Virus record (IMG/VR): IMGVR_UViG_3300046810_000239
Location: 1-33,544 of that record
DNA length: 33,544 bases
Source: a virus
Direction: 5' to 3' (one strand)
Numbering within the stretch: position 1 is the first letter of the stretch; each line of letters opens with the position of its first letter. Of the stretch, positions 21,648 to 30,490 are shown in pieces. The translations under genes and the position numbers were made by a program. The notes under the pieces are model-generated. The model was given only the letters and a program-made list of their open reading frames with translations, did no database searches and was not told the origin of the DNA.

Positions 21648-21974
21648 ATGATCGGAATGGACCGCCACACCGGCCAACCCATTTCCGGCATCGAGCACCT
21701 GCGCCAGTGCCTGGGCGACATCCTGAGCACGCCGCTAGGCAGTCGCCGGCACCGGCCGGAATACGGCAGCAAGCTGCGCGCCTTTGTCGACTTGCCGGTT
21801 AATGCCGGCTGGAAAAGCTCGGTGCAAGCGGAGGCGGCCAGGGCCTTGGGGCGCTGGGAGCCGCGTCTGAAACTGGAGAGCTTGCGCGTGTTGGCGGTGC
21901 TGGGAGGAAAAATCGATCTGAGCATTGCCGGCGAATACCTCGGCGACCGCTTTGTGTTGGAGGTGAGCGTATGA
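21648..21974 (+). CDS. W: Baseplate wedge protein W (gp25-like)
   Basis: This 108-residue protein belongs to the P2 gpW/T4 gp25 family, part of the baseplate wedge that starts sheath assembly. Typical motifs are the IEHLRQCLGDILSTPLGSRR stretch at about residues 15-34 and the RPEYGSKLRAFVDLPVN that follows. It overlaps J by 4 bp. Confidence 0.92.
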   Translation: MIGMDRHTGQPISGIEHLRQCLGDILSTPLGSRRHRPEYGSKLRAFVDLPVNAGWKSSVQAEAARALGRWEPRLKLESLRVLAVLGGKIDLSIAGEYLGDRFVLEVSV

Positions 21975-22858
21975 GTGGCTTGGATCTGTCGGCACTGCCG
22001 GCACCGGAGGTGCTGGAGTCCCTGAACTTCGAAGACGTCTACGAGGAAGGGCTGGGGGTGTTTCGCGGCTACATGGGCGACAACTGGAACGCGACGTTGG
22101 AGAGTGATCCGGTCACCAAGGTGATCGAGGTCGGGGCGTACATCAAAGTGGGCAACCGCGCGCGGGTCAACGACGGCGCCAAGGCGTTGCTGTTGGCGCA
22201 TGCGATCGGTGGCGACTTGGATCAGTTGGGGGCCAATTACAACTTGGCGCGGCTGGTGATCCAGGCCGAGGATCTGACGGCGGTGCCGCCGGTGCCAGAG
22301 GTCAAGGAAAAGGACGATCCGTTTCGCGAGCGCATTCAGTTGGCCTTTGAAGGGTTGACCACGGCCGGGCCGCGTAACAGCTACATCCTGCACGCGCGCA
22401 ACGCCTCGGGGTTGGTGACCGACGCCACGGCGGAAAGCCCCTCGCCCTGCTGCGTGACGGTCACGGTGCTGAGTTCGGAGGGGGAAGGGGCGGCCGGTCC
22501 CGATCTGTTGGCCAGTGTCGCGACGGCGCTGGATGATGAGGACGTGCGGCCGCTGACGGACTTTGTCACCGTGCAGAGCGCGCAGATTATCCACTATCGC
22601 ATCGACGCCATTTTGCACATGAACGGCGCTGGGCCCGAAGCGGACGCCAGTTTGGTGGAAGCCAAAAAACGTCTGGCGGCGTGGATCAATCCGCGCAAAC
22701 GCCTGGGCGTGGAGGTCGCGCGCTCGGCGGTGGACGCGCAGTTGCACGTTGCCGGCGTTTCCCGTGTTGAGTTGATCGGCTGGGTGGATCTGGCCCCGAC
22801 CAAGGCTCAGGCAGCGTTTTGCACCGGTTTTGACGTGGTGCTGGCGGGCTCGCCATGA
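21971..22858 (+). CDS. J: Baseplate assembly protein J
   Basis: This 295-residue protein is of the P2 gpJ family, the main wedge component of the baseplate. It starts MSGLDLSALPAPEVLESLNF, has the family stretch ANYNLARLVIQAEDLTAVPP at about 88-107, and DPFRERIQLAFEGLTTAGPR then NSYILHARNASGLVTDA in the central part. Start and stop overlap W and I (ATGA), as in P2. Confidence 0.93.
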   Translation: MSGLDLSALPAPEVLESLNFEDVYEEGLGVFRGYMGDNWNATLESDPVTKVIEVGAYIKVGNRARVNDGAKALLLAHAIGGDLDQLGANYNLARLVIQAEDLTAVPPVPEVKEKDDPFRERIQLAFEGLTTAGPRNSYILHARNASGLVTDATAESPSPCCVTVTVLSSEGEGAAGPDLLASVATALDDEDVRPLTDFVTVQSAQIIHYRIDAILHMNGAGPEADASLVEAKKRLAAWINPRKRLGVEVARSAVDAQLHVAGVSRVELIGWVDLAPTKAQAAFCTGFDVVLAGSP

Positions 22859-23466
22859 AAAGCCTGCTGCCGAGCAATAGCACGCAACTGGAGCGCGCGC
22901 TGGAGGCGTCGTTTTACGAGCGCACGATTATCCCGCTGCGCACCTTGTACAACGCTCAAACCTGTCCGGTGCATTTGCTGCCGCACCTGGCGTGGGCGTG
23001 GTCAGTCGATCGCTGGGACTATCGATGGTCTGAGTCGACCAAGCGCGGCGCCATTGCCGCGTCTTATTTCATCCATGCCCACAAGGGCACCATCGGTGCA
23101 TTGCGCCGGGTGGTCGAGCCCCTGGGCTACCTGATCGAGATTGTCGAGTGGTTCAACACGGTGCCGAAAGGCGTACCCGGCACGTTCTCGCTGAAGGTCG
23201 GCGTGCTGGACACCGGGATCACCGAGGAAATGTATCAGGAGCTGGAACGCCTGATCGACGACGCCAAGCCCGTGACCCGGCACCTGACCGGTCTCGATAT
23301 CACATTGGAAACCCGCTTAGACGCCTTTGTCGGCGTTGCTGTGTATGACGGCGACGAAATCGACGTTTACCCCTGGAACAACCCCGATATTGAGGTGGTG
23401 ATTCAGGGCTATCACGGCGTGAGCGATTACATCCTCGACGAATTGGACGTGTATCCCCATGGTTAA
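22855..23466 (+). CDS. I: Tail protein I (baseplate)
   Basis: This 203-residue protein is of the P2 gpI family, linking the baseplate wedges to the tail fibres. The start SLLPSNSTQLERALEASFYE and the stretch LLPHLAWAWSVDRWDYRWSE at about 41-60 are diagnostic, as is FIHAHKGTIGALRRVVEPLG. The C-terminal 50 residues (VYDGDEIDVYPWNNPDIEVV) are rich in acidic and aromatic residues. It overlaps the fibre gene by 8 bp. Confidence 0.92.
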   Translation: MKSLLPSNSTQLERALEASFYERTIIPLRTLYNAQTCPVHLLPHLAWAWSVDRWDYRWSESTKRGAIAASYFIHAHKGTIGALRRVVEPLGYLIEIVEWFNTVPKGVPGTFSLKVGVLDTGITEEMYQELERLIDDAKPVTRHLTGLDITLETRLDAFVGVAVYDGDEIDVYPWNNPDIEVVIQGYHGVSDYILDELDVYPHG

Positions 23467-25309
23467 TGCAAACTCTCTATTCGGCGGCATGCTCACTACT
23501 CAGGGGGCCGCCAAAAAAACCAACTGTGACGCGCTGGGTATTCCCTGGGAACCGCGTTACATGTTGATCGGCGATGCCAACGGTGCCGACCCGGTGCCGG
23601 ATGCCTCGCAGACCCAGCTGATCCATCAGGTCTATCGCGCCCAGCTCAATCAGTTGCGGGTCTCTCCCACGGACGACAATATTTTGATTGCCGAGCTGGT
23701 GTTGCCGCCAGACGTGGGCGGCTGGTGGATTCGCGAGCTGGCCCTGGAGGACAAAGACGGCGTGTTCTCGGCGGTGGCCAATGCGGCGCCCAGCTACAAG
23801 CCCTTGTTGGCGCAAGGGTCGGGGCGCAATCAGGTGGTGCGGATGCACATCATCACCACCGGCACGGCAAACATTCAGCTCAAGATCGATCCCAGCGTGG
23901 TGCTGGCGACGCGTGAGTATGTCGATCAAAAGGTGTTGGCCGAACTGAGCAAGCAGGATTTCAAGCATTCGGTGCTGGTGGCCACCACCGGCCCGGTGGT
24001 GCTGAGTGGTCTGCAAACGGTCGACGGCGTGCCGTTGCCGGCGGGTGCGCGGGTCTTGGTGAAAAATCAGGCGGCCCCCAACGATAACGGCCTTTACAGC
24101 GTGGCGGCCGGCGCGTGGACGCGTAGCACCGACGCGGATAGCAGCCTGGAGGTTACGCCCGGGCTGTTCGTGCATGTCGAGCGCGGCACGGCCAACGGCG
24201 ACAGCATTTGGCAACTGGTGACGGATGCGCCGCTTGCCCTGGGCGCGACGGATCTGCTGTTTGAAATGGCGGCCGGTCGCACCGGCATTAACGCCGGGAC
24301 GTATCGCAGCGTGACCGTCGACAAGTACGGCCGAGTGGTGGGCGGCACCAATCCCACGACGCTGGCCGGTTATGGCATCGACGTTGCGACGCAGGCCGAG
24401 GCCGAGGCGCAGACCGGGCAGGACAATACCAAGCCGATGACGGCCCTGCGGGTCTGGCAGGCGATCACCAAGAAATTCGCCTTGTTTTTCCAAACGGGAC
24501 TGACAGACGCCACGATCGGCAAGGGAATGTTGGTGGGGGCCGGTGGTTTGATGGGGGCGGTTGAGCCGTTTACTGATGCGAATGCCATCCCTTGGCGCAC
24601 CGGGTTTTTCGGGGCGTCAGGCGATACAGTCTTGAACGGTCCGGCCGGTGCTACAAGTGGCGATCCGGTCCGGCAAGAAGTCTTCAACCAGAACGCAGCG
24701 GTGCAGCATTGGACGTGCTATGCGGTTAACCGGAAGTACACGCGACGCTGGCAGGTCAACGCATGGACGCTATGGGATGAAGACCTGACCGTATCTAGTG
24801 TCGGCGCGCAGATGACGGCTACGCAGGCCCAGACCAACTCGGGCGTTGATGACACAAAGTACGTGACGCCGAAAAAGTTCGCGGCAGGTGTCGCAGCCTT
24901 GGTGATTCAAGCGACCGAAGCGGTTAAAGGCCTCGCTAAAATAGCGACTCAAGCGCAGGTCAATGCGGGCTCGGGTGATGACGTCATCGTCACGCCAGTG
25001 AAGTTGCGGTTTGGTTTCTTGTTGAGCCTTAACGCGCAGGGGTATGTGGTGTTTCCGCAGTTCCTCGGCGGCTTGGTCATTCAGTGGACTAGTTCGGCCG
25101 CAATTGGGCCGGGCGCGACGGGTGCTGCTTATTGGGCCATGGCCTTCCCGGTGGGCTGTATTTGGGCGCTCGCTTCGCCCCTGGGTAACTCTGGGAACAA
25201 CAATCCCGGAAATATCGTGGCGGGCGGCGTATCGCCTATCGCGGTGAACTTGTACAACTGGGGGAACGCGATTAGTGCGCCGGCCCGCGTTATTGGATTC
25301 GGAGTTTAA
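23459..25309 (+). CDS. H: Tail fibre protein (gpH-like)
   Basis: This 616-residue fibre should bind the host surface. The N-terminus (residues 1-150; GIPWEPRYMLIGDANGADPV, QVYRAQLNQLRVSPTDDNIL, GGWWIRELALEDKDGVFSAV) is the conserved P2-type baseplate attachment domain. Next comes a beta-rich module (TTGPVVLSGLQTVDGVPLPA, then ARVLVKNQAAPNDNGLYSVA) and the phage-fibre motif GTYRSVTVDKYGRVVGGTNP at about 280-299. The shaft has repeats of the form ATQAQTNSGVDDTKYVTPKK / ATQAQVNAGSGDDVIVTPVK around residues 452-515. The tip (about 530-616) is Gly/Asn-rich. Codon use in the shaft and tip is less GC-rich than in the neighbours, as expected for swapped host-range parts. Confidence 0.92.
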   Translation: MVNANSLFGGMLTTQGAAKKTNCDALGIPWEPRYMLIGDANGADPVPDASQTQLIHQVYRAQLNQLRVSPTDDNILIAELVLPPDVGGWWIRELALEDKDGVFSAVANAAPSYKPLLAQGSGRNQVVRMHIITTGTANIQLKIDPSVVLATREYVDQKVLAELSKQDFKHSVLVATTGPVVLSGLQTVDGVPLPAGARVLVKNQAAPNDNGLYSVAAGAWTRSTDADSSLEVTPGLFVHVERGTANGDSIWQLVTDAPLALGATDLLFEMAAGRTGINAGTYRSVTVDKYGRVVGGTNPTTLAGYGIDVATQAEAEAQTGQDNTKPMTALRVWQAITKKFALFFQTGLTDATIGKGMLVGAGGLMGAVEPFTDANAIPWRTGFFGASGDTVLNGPAGATSGDPVRQEVFNQNAAVQHWTCYAVNRKYTRRWQVNAWTLWDEDLTVSSVGAQMTATQAQTNSGVDDTKYVTPKKFAAGVAALVIQATEAVKGLAKIATQAQVNAGSGDDVIVTPVKLRFGFLLSLNAQGYVVFPQFLGGLVIQWTSSAAIGPGATGAAYWAMAFPVGCIWALASPLGNSGNNNPGNIVAGGVSPIAVNLYNWGNAISAPARVIGFGV

Positions 25310-25734
25310 TGATGAAGCGGTTTTACAGTCAGACGACTCTCACGACCTATCTCGATGGCGTTCATCGGGTAATGCCGGCAGATGCCAAGGAAATCACCGA
25401 GGCCCGTTATCTGGAGGTTATTGGCAACCCGGCGCCCGGCAAGGTTCGCGGCCATGATGCTGATGGGTTGCCGGTCCTGATCGACCCGCCTCTGGAGGAC
25501 CTGGCTATTCAGGCAAGGGCCTGGCGCGACGGCGAGATTATGAGGGTGCAATGGCTTCGTGACCGGCACCGTGACGAGCAGGATCTGAACCGCCCGACCT
25601 CGATCACAGCGGTGCAATTCGTGGGACTCCTGGGCTATATGCAGGAGCTGCGCGATTGGCCTGGACAATCGGCGTTTCCCGCCGAGGCGGCCCGCCCAGT
25701 TCCGCCCGCCTGGATCGCCGAGCAAGCCCAATAA
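25309..25734 (+). CDS. Tail fibre assembly chaperone-like protein
   Basis: This 141-residue protein directly follows the fibre gene, overlapping it by one base, which is the usual place of a fibre chaperone. It starts MMKRFYSQTTLTTYLDGVHR with a pattern of short phage fibre assembly proteins, followed by ITEARYLEVIGNPAPGKVRG. A helical charged part (QARAWRDGEIMRVQWLRDRH) is followed by a Pro/Ala-rich tail. The role is inferred mainly from position and the RxxxW..RDRHRDE helix common to these chaperones. Confidence 0.8.
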   Translation: MMKRFYSQTTLTTYLDGVHRVMPADAKEITEARYLEVIGNPAPGKVRGHDADGLPVLIDPPLEDLAIQARAWRDGEIMRVQWLRDRHRDEQDLNRPTSITAVQFVGLLGYMQELRDWPGQSAFPAEAARPVPPAWIAEQAQ

Positions 25735-25760
25735 ACGCCCCGCACTGACGGGGCGTTTTC
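25734..25760 (+). terminator. Terminator after the fibre chaperone gene
   Basis: AACGCCCCG (25734-25742) and CGGGGCGTT (25749-25757) form a 9-bp stem followed by TTTTC and TTTT. It overlaps the stop codon of the chaperone gene. Confidence 0.8.
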
Positions 25761-25766
25761 TTTTCC

Positions 25767-25778
25767 GTTACGCGTAAC
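25767..25778. repeat. Palindrome GTTACGCGTAAC (copy 1)
   Basis: This is a perfect 12-bp palindrome between two terminator hairpins before the sheath gene. The same 12 bases, extended to a 16-bp palindrome, occur at 31548-31563, also beside a terminator hairpin. Confidence 0.7.
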
Positions 25779-25793
25779 ACGAACACCCCTGAC

Positions 25794-25817
25794 AGCCTCG
25801 CTCGCGCGGGGCTTTTT
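25794..25817 (+). terminator. Second terminator-like hairpin before the sheath gene
   Basis: AGCCTCGC (25794-25801) pairs with GCGGGGCT (25806-25813), including one G-T pair, loop TCGC, followed by five T. Two hairpins in 80 bases make this the strongest break in the late operon. Confidence 0.65.
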
Positions 25818-25838
25818 CGTTTCTGGAGATTGATCCTT

Positions 25839-27008
25839 ATGAGTGGTTTTTTTCACGGCGTCACCACTACGCTGGTCGACACCGGTGCGCGCACCATTTC
25901 GCTGCCGTCGTCCTCGGTCATTGGTCTGTGCGACACCTTCACCCCGGGCGTGCTCGGTGGCGGTACGGCGCTGGCCGGCGAGCTGAAGCTGATCACCTCC
26001 GAGCGTGAGGCTATCGCCGCCTTCGGTCCTGACTCGGCGATCACCAAGGCCGCCCAGGCGATCTACGTGCGCGCCAAGGCGGTGATCGTCGCGGTCGGCG
26101 TCCCTAAGCTTGAGGACGCCGCGCTGCAAACCTCGGCCATCATCGGTGGCGTTCTCGCCGGCGGCCAGCGTACCGGCCTGCAAGCGCTGTTGGACGGTAA
26201 GAGCAAACACAACGCCCAGCCCAAACTGTTGATCGCCCCGGGGCATTCTTCGACCCAGGCGGTCGCCACTGCCATGGATGCGTTGGCCGGCAAGCTGCGC
26301 GCAATCGCCATCCTCGACGGGCCGAACACCACCGATGAGGCGGCGCTGGCCTACGCCCTGGAGTTCGGTAGCAAGCGCCTGTTTATGGTCGATCCGGGGG
26401 TGCAGTTCTGGGACTCCATCCTCAGCGCGACGGTCGACGCGCCGGGCTCGGCCTGGGTCGCGGGTCTGTTTGCCTGGACCGATGCCAATTACGGTTATTG
26501 GGCGTCGCCGTCGAACAAAGAGTTTGTCGGCATCACCGGCACCACCCGCCCGATCGAGTACCTGGACGGCGACGAAACCTGCCGGGCCAATCTGCTGAAT
26601 AACGCCAACATCGCGACGATCATCCGCGACGGCGGTTATCGCCTGTGGGGCAACCGCACGCTGTCCAGCGATCCGAAATGGTCGTTCGTCACCCGCGTGC
26701 GCACCTGCGACATCCTCATGGATGCGATTCAGGCCGGGCACAAATGGGCGGTCGATCGCTCGATCACCAAAACCTACGTGGCGGACGTGACCGAGGGGCT
26801 TCAGGCGTTCATGCGTGACCAGAAGAACGCCGGTGCGGTGATTAATTTCGAAGTCTACGCGGACCGGGAAAAGAACACGGCCAGCCAAATCGAACAGGGC
26901 AAAGTTTACTGGCGCATCCGTTTCACCGACGTGCCGCCGGCCGAAAACCCGAATTTCCTCATTGAAGTCACCAACGAATGGTTGACCGAAGTTCTTGAAA
27001 ACGCCTAA
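25839..27008 (+). CDS. FI: Tail sheath protein FI
   Basis: This 389-residue contractile sheath protein is of P2 FI length. I chose ATG 25839 (MSGFFHGVTTTLVDTGARTI) because it matches the family start; a TTG three codons earlier is too close to the GGAG. Typical stretches are GLCDTFTPG, ITSEREAIAAFGPDSAITKA, APGHSSTQAVATAMDALAGK and the C-terminal TDVPPAENPNFLIEVTNEWL. It follows two terminator hairpins, so it may have its own transcript. Confidence 0.94.
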   Translation: MSGFFHGVTTTLVDTGARTISLPSSSVIGLCDTFTPGVLGGGTALAGELKLITSEREAIAAFGPDSAITKAAQAIYVRAKAVIVAVGVPKLEDAALQTSAIIGGVLAGGQRTGLQALLDGKSKHNAQPKLLIAPGHSSTQAVATAMDALAGKLRAIAILDGPNTTDEAALAYALEFGSKRLFMVDPGVQFWDSILSATVDAPGSAWVAGLFAWTDANYGYWASPSNKEFVGITGTTRPIEYLDGDETCRANLLNNANIATIIRDGGYRLWGNRTLSSDPKWSFVTRVRTCDILMDAIQAGHKWAVDRSITKTYVADVTEGLQAFMRDQKNAGAVINFEVYADREKNTASQIEQGKVYWRIRFTDVPPAENPNFLIEVTNEWLTEVLENA

Positions 27009-27020
27009 GGGGGCCGCTCA

Positions 27021-27524
27021 ATGATTCCTCAAGTTCTCTCCAACTGCGCCGCGTTTGTCGACGGCGTGAGTTTTGCCGGCGACGTGCCGACCCTGTCGCT
27101 GCCCAAGCTGACGCAAAAGACCGACGACTATCAGGGCGGGGGTATGTCGGCCCCGATCGAAATGGCCATGGGCTTGGAAAAGCTCGAGGCGGCATTTACC
27201 ACCAACGGCGTGCGCCGCGAGTCGTTGAAATACTTCGGTCTGGCCGATCAGACCGCGTGCAACGTGGTATTTCGCGCGGCCTTCAAGGGCCTGAAAGGCG
27301 AGATCACGCCGGTGGTGGTGACCATGCGCGGCGGCATCAAAGAGGTCGACATGGGCGACTGGAAGCCCGCCGATAAATCCGAGATCAAGCACGCGCTGAA
27401 GCTCGTTTATTACAAGCTCGAAATCGACGGTCGAGTGATGTACGAAATCGACCCCATCAACATGATTCAAGTGATCGACGGTGTCGACCAATCGGCTGCT
27501 GAACGCTCGGCCCTCGGCCTCTAA
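27021..27524 (+). CDS. FII: Tail tube protein FII
   Basis: This 167-residue inner tube protein is of P2 FII size. Family features are MIPQVLSNCAAFVDGVSFAG, VPTLSLPKLTQKTDDYQGGG at about 25-44, PIEMAMGLEKLEAAFTTNGV, and the C-terminal KLEIDGRVMYEIDPINMIQV at about 132-151. It follows the sheath gene by 12 bases. Confidence 0.93.
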   Translation: MIPQVLSNCAAFVDGVSFAGDVPTLSLPKLTQKTDDYQGGGMSAPIEMAMGLEKLEAAFTTNGVRRESLKYFGLADQTACNVVFRAAFKGLKGEITPVVVTMRGGIKEVDMGDWKPADKSEIKHALKLVYYKLEIDGRVMYEIDPINMIQVIDGVDQSAAERSALGL

Positions 27525-27536
27525 GGACAAACGAAC

Positions 27537-27848
27537 ATGACTGAAGTACTCGCAGCTAACCCATTGCCGAAGTGGCTGGAACTCAGCGACGACGGCGTGA
27601 CCGTCACGCTGTTCTACAAGGCCAACTTTAGCGGCGTCAGTGTCGACAAGCTGGTGATGCGCGCGCCGAGCGTGAAGGACGTGGAGGCCGCCAAGGCCGG
27701 CGCCGGCGGTGATTATGAAAAGATGGAAAAGAGCCTGTTTTGCAGCTTGCTTACGGCCACCGAGGCCGAGCTGACGGGCTTGAAATACAAAGACTACAAA
27801 CGCTTGCAGGCTGGCTATTTTCGTCTGGTCGAAGAAGACGACGTGTAA
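27537..27848 (+). CDS. E: Tail assembly chaperone E
   Basis: This 103-residue protein is in the P2 gene E position between tube and tape measure, and its composition (SVDKLVMRAPSVKDVEAAKA, EKSLFCSLLTATEAELTGLK) fits the phage tail assembly chaperone families. Such genes usually produce a longer frameshifted form that helps assemble the tape measure. Here the longer form would need entry into the frame of 27844-27960. Confidence 0.88.
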   Translation: MTEVLAANPLPKWLELSDDGVTVTLFYKANFSGVSVDKLVMRAPSVKDVEAAKAGAGGDYEKMEKSLFCSLLTATEAELTGLKYKDYKRLQAGYFRLVEEDDV

Positions 27849-27960
27849 CGCGGCCACGCTTAAGGCAGCGGCCCGACGCTTGGCGAAAGAGACGGGGTTC
27901 TCTGCCGCCGAGATCAAGGCCATGCCGTTTTCCGAGATGATGTGGTGGCTCACGGATTGA
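27844..27960 (+). CDS. E' extension read by a frameshift from gene E
   Basis: After the E stop, the +1 frame is open from well before the stop to TGA at 27958-27960. It encodes a helical ending with AARRLAKETGFSAAEIKAMP then FSEMMWWLTD, similar in style to the small GpE partner of P2-type phages (helix, Pro, then 'm..l..W'). It has no convincing start of its own. A possible slip site is TTT-C at 27819-27822, where the Phe tRNA could move to TTC. The shift is +1 (or -2), not the -1 of P2. Confidence 0.6.
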   Translation, partial: CNAATLKAAARRLAKETGFSAAEIKAMPFSEMMWWLTD

Positions 27961-27997
27961 GCCGCCCTTGTTCTACCCGACGTAATAGGGCACGCAA

Positions 27998-30478
27998 ATG
28001 GCGAATAAACTCGCGCTCGGCCTGGTCATTGGCGGGGCGGTCAGCTCCTCGGTGGGCGCGGCGTTCAAGGATGTCACCAGTCGCATCAAGCGCCTGGAGG
28101 CGGAAGGCAAAAAAACCCGGGTGCTGGAAAAGACCATCGGCGACACCATGCGGCTGCGCGAGGAATGGCGCAAGGCGCACATGGCGGGCGAGAAGGGTGC
28201 CGGCGCGCTGCTGAAACAGCTTGAGCGAAATCTTGACAGCCTGAAGAAGCAAGGCGTTGAAGTTCATAATCTGACCAAGGCCTATACCGCCATGGGACGG
28301 GCGGCGGCCAAGTCTGAGCTGAAAGCCAAAGGTCACCAGCAACTCGATGCGGGGACGCAGCAGCTAAAAAGCACGGTCGGCCAAGCGGCGGCCGCCACGG
28401 CGGCGATGGTGATTCCGACCAAGGTCAGTGCGGAATATGGCGCGATCATTCGTGACATTGCGATCAAGGCCAACATTGCCAACAAACCCGAAGAGGCGCA
28501 GCTGTCCAAGACGGTGATCGATACGTCCCGGGACACCGGCATGGCGCGCAATCAGGTGGCCGAGGTGGTCAACGCGCTGGTGGGGGCCGGTATGGAGCTG
28601 GACAAGGCCCTGCAATACGCCCCGACGGCGGCCAAGTTTGCCGTGGGCCAAGGTTCGGACGGCGGCGAAACGGCGCGCATGATCAATGCCCTAGGGCAAA
28701 ACGCCAAAATCTCCGACCCGGCGGTGATGCAAAAGGCCCTGGAGGCGATCGCGTACCAAGGGCAGGCGGGGAGTTTCGAGGCGGCCGACATGGCGCGCTG
28801 GTTCCCCGAATTGCTCGCGGGCATGGGCAAGCTGGGCATCACCGGGATGGATTCGGTCACGCAACTGGGTTCAATGCTTCAGGTGCAAATGAAGACCGCC
28901 GGAGGCTCAGATGAGGCGGCCAACAACCTGAAAAACTGGATGGAAAAAATCGGTTCGGGTGACACGGTCACGGCCTATAAAAAGGCCGGGATCGATTATC
29001 AGGGCTCGATGAATACCGGCCTGCAGAATGGCAAATCCACGCTGGAGTCCAGCTTTGAGCTGGCGCAAAAGTACATCGCGGCGACCGATCCGAAGAAGGC
29101 CGCCGCCATGGCCGAGGCCACGGCGAAGATCAGCAAGGAGACGGACCCGGAAAAAGCCAAGGCCATGTTGGCGTCCCTGGAGCAAGCCTTGCGCACCGGT
29201 GACCTGTTCGCCGACATGCAGGTGAAGGGCGCGCTGACGGCGTACATGCAGAACAAGGATCTGTACGACAAACTTAAAAAGGACTCGGCCAGTGCCACGG
29301 GGATCTTGGATAAGAACCTGGAAGAGCGCCGGCAGTCGTCGGCGCAGAAGTGGTCGGAAATGGCCCAGGGCATGGATGACGCCATGCGCGCGATCGGCGA
29401 TGCGTTCCGTCCCGTCACGGACGCGGTGGCGGACGGGCTGACCCGCGTCACCCAGGGCCTTAGCAAATTCTCCGACGAGTCGCCCCGGCTGGTGACGGGG
29501 ATCGGCGCGGCAGTCGCGGCGGTGATCGCCTTTCAGGGCGCCATGAGTACCTTCAAGATCGCCAAGGGCCTGATGAACCTCGGGCGTGGCACGCTGATGG
29601 GTAACCCGAACATCCCGCAAAAGGTGATCGTGACCAACATGCCGGCCGGCGGTGGTCTGGATGGTGGCGACCTCGAAGCCGATGGCAAGAAGGGCAAGAA
29701 GGGCGGCAAGGTTGGCGGTGGTGGGGGCGGTGTCGGCGCGGTGGTGAAAGGGGCGGCGGTGTTCGCGGTGGCCGAGGCCGGTTACAAGGCCTACGACACC
29801 TATCAGAACGCCGAGACGCGGGACGAGAAAGCCGAAGGTTACGGCGGCGCCGCTGGTGGTTTGGCGGGCACGCTGGCGGGTGCGGCGGCCGGCGCGGCGA
29901 TCGGCACCGCTGTGCCAGTGATTGGCAACCTTGTCGGCGGGTTGATCGGCGGCTATCTCGGCTACATGGGCGGGGACGCCCTGGGCGGCGTGGTCGGTAA
30001 GTCAATGTTTGGCGCGCCTGACGAGCAAAAGCGGATGCCGGCCGCCGGGCCGTTGATGATGGTCGATGCCGGCAAGGACATTCCTCCAGTGATGGGCGAC
30101 ATTGCCCGATCGTTCGCCGCGCCGAAATCCGTCGGGCCGCTGGCCCTCCCGGGGGTGCCGTCCTCGGTGCCGGCCTCAGCGCCGGCCGTGCAGCCGGCCG
30201 TGCAGCCGGGAGATGCGGCTCGGTCAATGATGTTACCGCCGGCCAGTGCCGACGCGGCGGCGGGCCCGTTGGCTCAGGCTCCGACGCCGGGTAAGGCGGT
30301 GGCGCCCAAAGTTGAACAGAAGGTGGACATTCAGGCGCCGTTCTCGCTGGTGGTGAATGGCGATGTGAAGGACGCGGCGACGCTCTATGCCCAGCTCAAG
30401 CCGTTGCTCGATGAACACTATCGCGACATTTCCAAGCAAGTGGAGAGCAAGCAGCTCTTTGATGCACCACACGTTTAA
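27998..30478 (+). CDS. T: Tail tape measure protein
   Basis: This 826-residue protein sets tail length and is of the P2 gpT type. It starts with MANKLALGLVIGGAVSSSVG and a long coiled coil with basic and acidic residues (RIKRLEAEGKKTRVLEKTIG). The conserved tape-measure domain is around 120-330 (EYGAIIRDIAIKANIANKPE, DMARWFPELLAGMGKLGITG). Hydrophobic stretches are at about 495-520 and 570-670, where Gly/Ala-rich segments (AGGLAGTLAGAAAGAAIGTA) would cross the membrane during DNA entry. The last 150 residues are Ala/Pro-rich and then end with a conserved-looking FSLVVNGDVKDAATLYAQLK. Confidence 0.92.
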   Translation: MANKLALGLVIGGAVSSSVGAAFKDVTSRIKRLEAEGKKTRVLEKTIGDTMRLREEWRKAHMAGEKGAGALLKQLERNLDSLKKQGVEVHNLTKAYTAMGRAAAKSELKAKGHQQLDAGTQQLKSTVGQAAAATAAMVIPTKVSAEYGAIIRDIAIKANIANKPEEAQLSKTVIDTSRDTGMARNQVAEVVNALVGAGMELDKALQYAPTAAKFAVGQGSDGGETARMINALGQNAKISDPAVMQKALEAIAYQGQAGSFEAADMARWFPELLAGMGKLGITGMDSVTQLGSMLQVQMKTAGGSDEAANNLKNWMEKIGSGDTVTAYKKAGIDYQGSMNTGLQNGKSTLESSFELAQKYIAATDPKKAAAMAEATAKISKETDPEKAKAMLASLEQALRTGDLFADMQVKGALTAYMQNKDLYDKLKKDSASATGILDKNLEERRQSSAQKWSEMAQGMDDAMRAIGDAFRPVTDAVADGLTRVTQGLSKFSDESPRLVTGIGAAVAAVIAFQGAMSTFKIAKGLMNLGRGTLMGNPNIPQKVIVTNMPAGGGLDGGDLEADGKKGKKGGKVGGGGGGVGAVVKGAAVFAVAEAGYKAYDTYQNAETRDEKAEGYGGAAGGLAGTLAGAAAGAAIGTAVPVIGNLVGGLIGGYLGYMGGDALGGVVGKSMFGAPDEQKRMPAAGPLMMVDAGKDIPPVMGDIARSFAAPKSVGPLALPGVPSSVPASAPAVQPAVQPGDAARSMMLPPASADAAAGPLAQAPTPGKAVAPKVEQKVDIQAPFSLVVNGDVKDAATLYAQLKPLLDEHYRDISKQVESKQLFDAPHV

Positions 30479-30490
30479 TCAGGGGGGCAT

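Noticed and set aside
21644-22747. 367-codon open frame on the minus strand across W and J
   Set aside because: This is a shadow of two well-recognised baseplate genes, with low-complexity His/Arg/Gln translation.
23477-24493. 338-codon open frame on the minus strand across the fibre gene
   Set aside because: This is the codon-position shadow of the fibre N-terminal domain, with no family features.
25635-26888. 417-codon open frame on the minus strand across the sheath gene
   Set aside because: It is a mirror of the sheath gene in GC-rich DNA, with Arg/His/Gln-rich translation and no gene-like ribosome binding site. The plus strand encodes an unmistakable FI protein.
27740-27940. 66-codon plus-strand frame over the end of gene E as the frameshift product
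   Set aside because: It is in the -1 frame and very Arg-rich without family features. The +1 frame gives a sensible helical ending.
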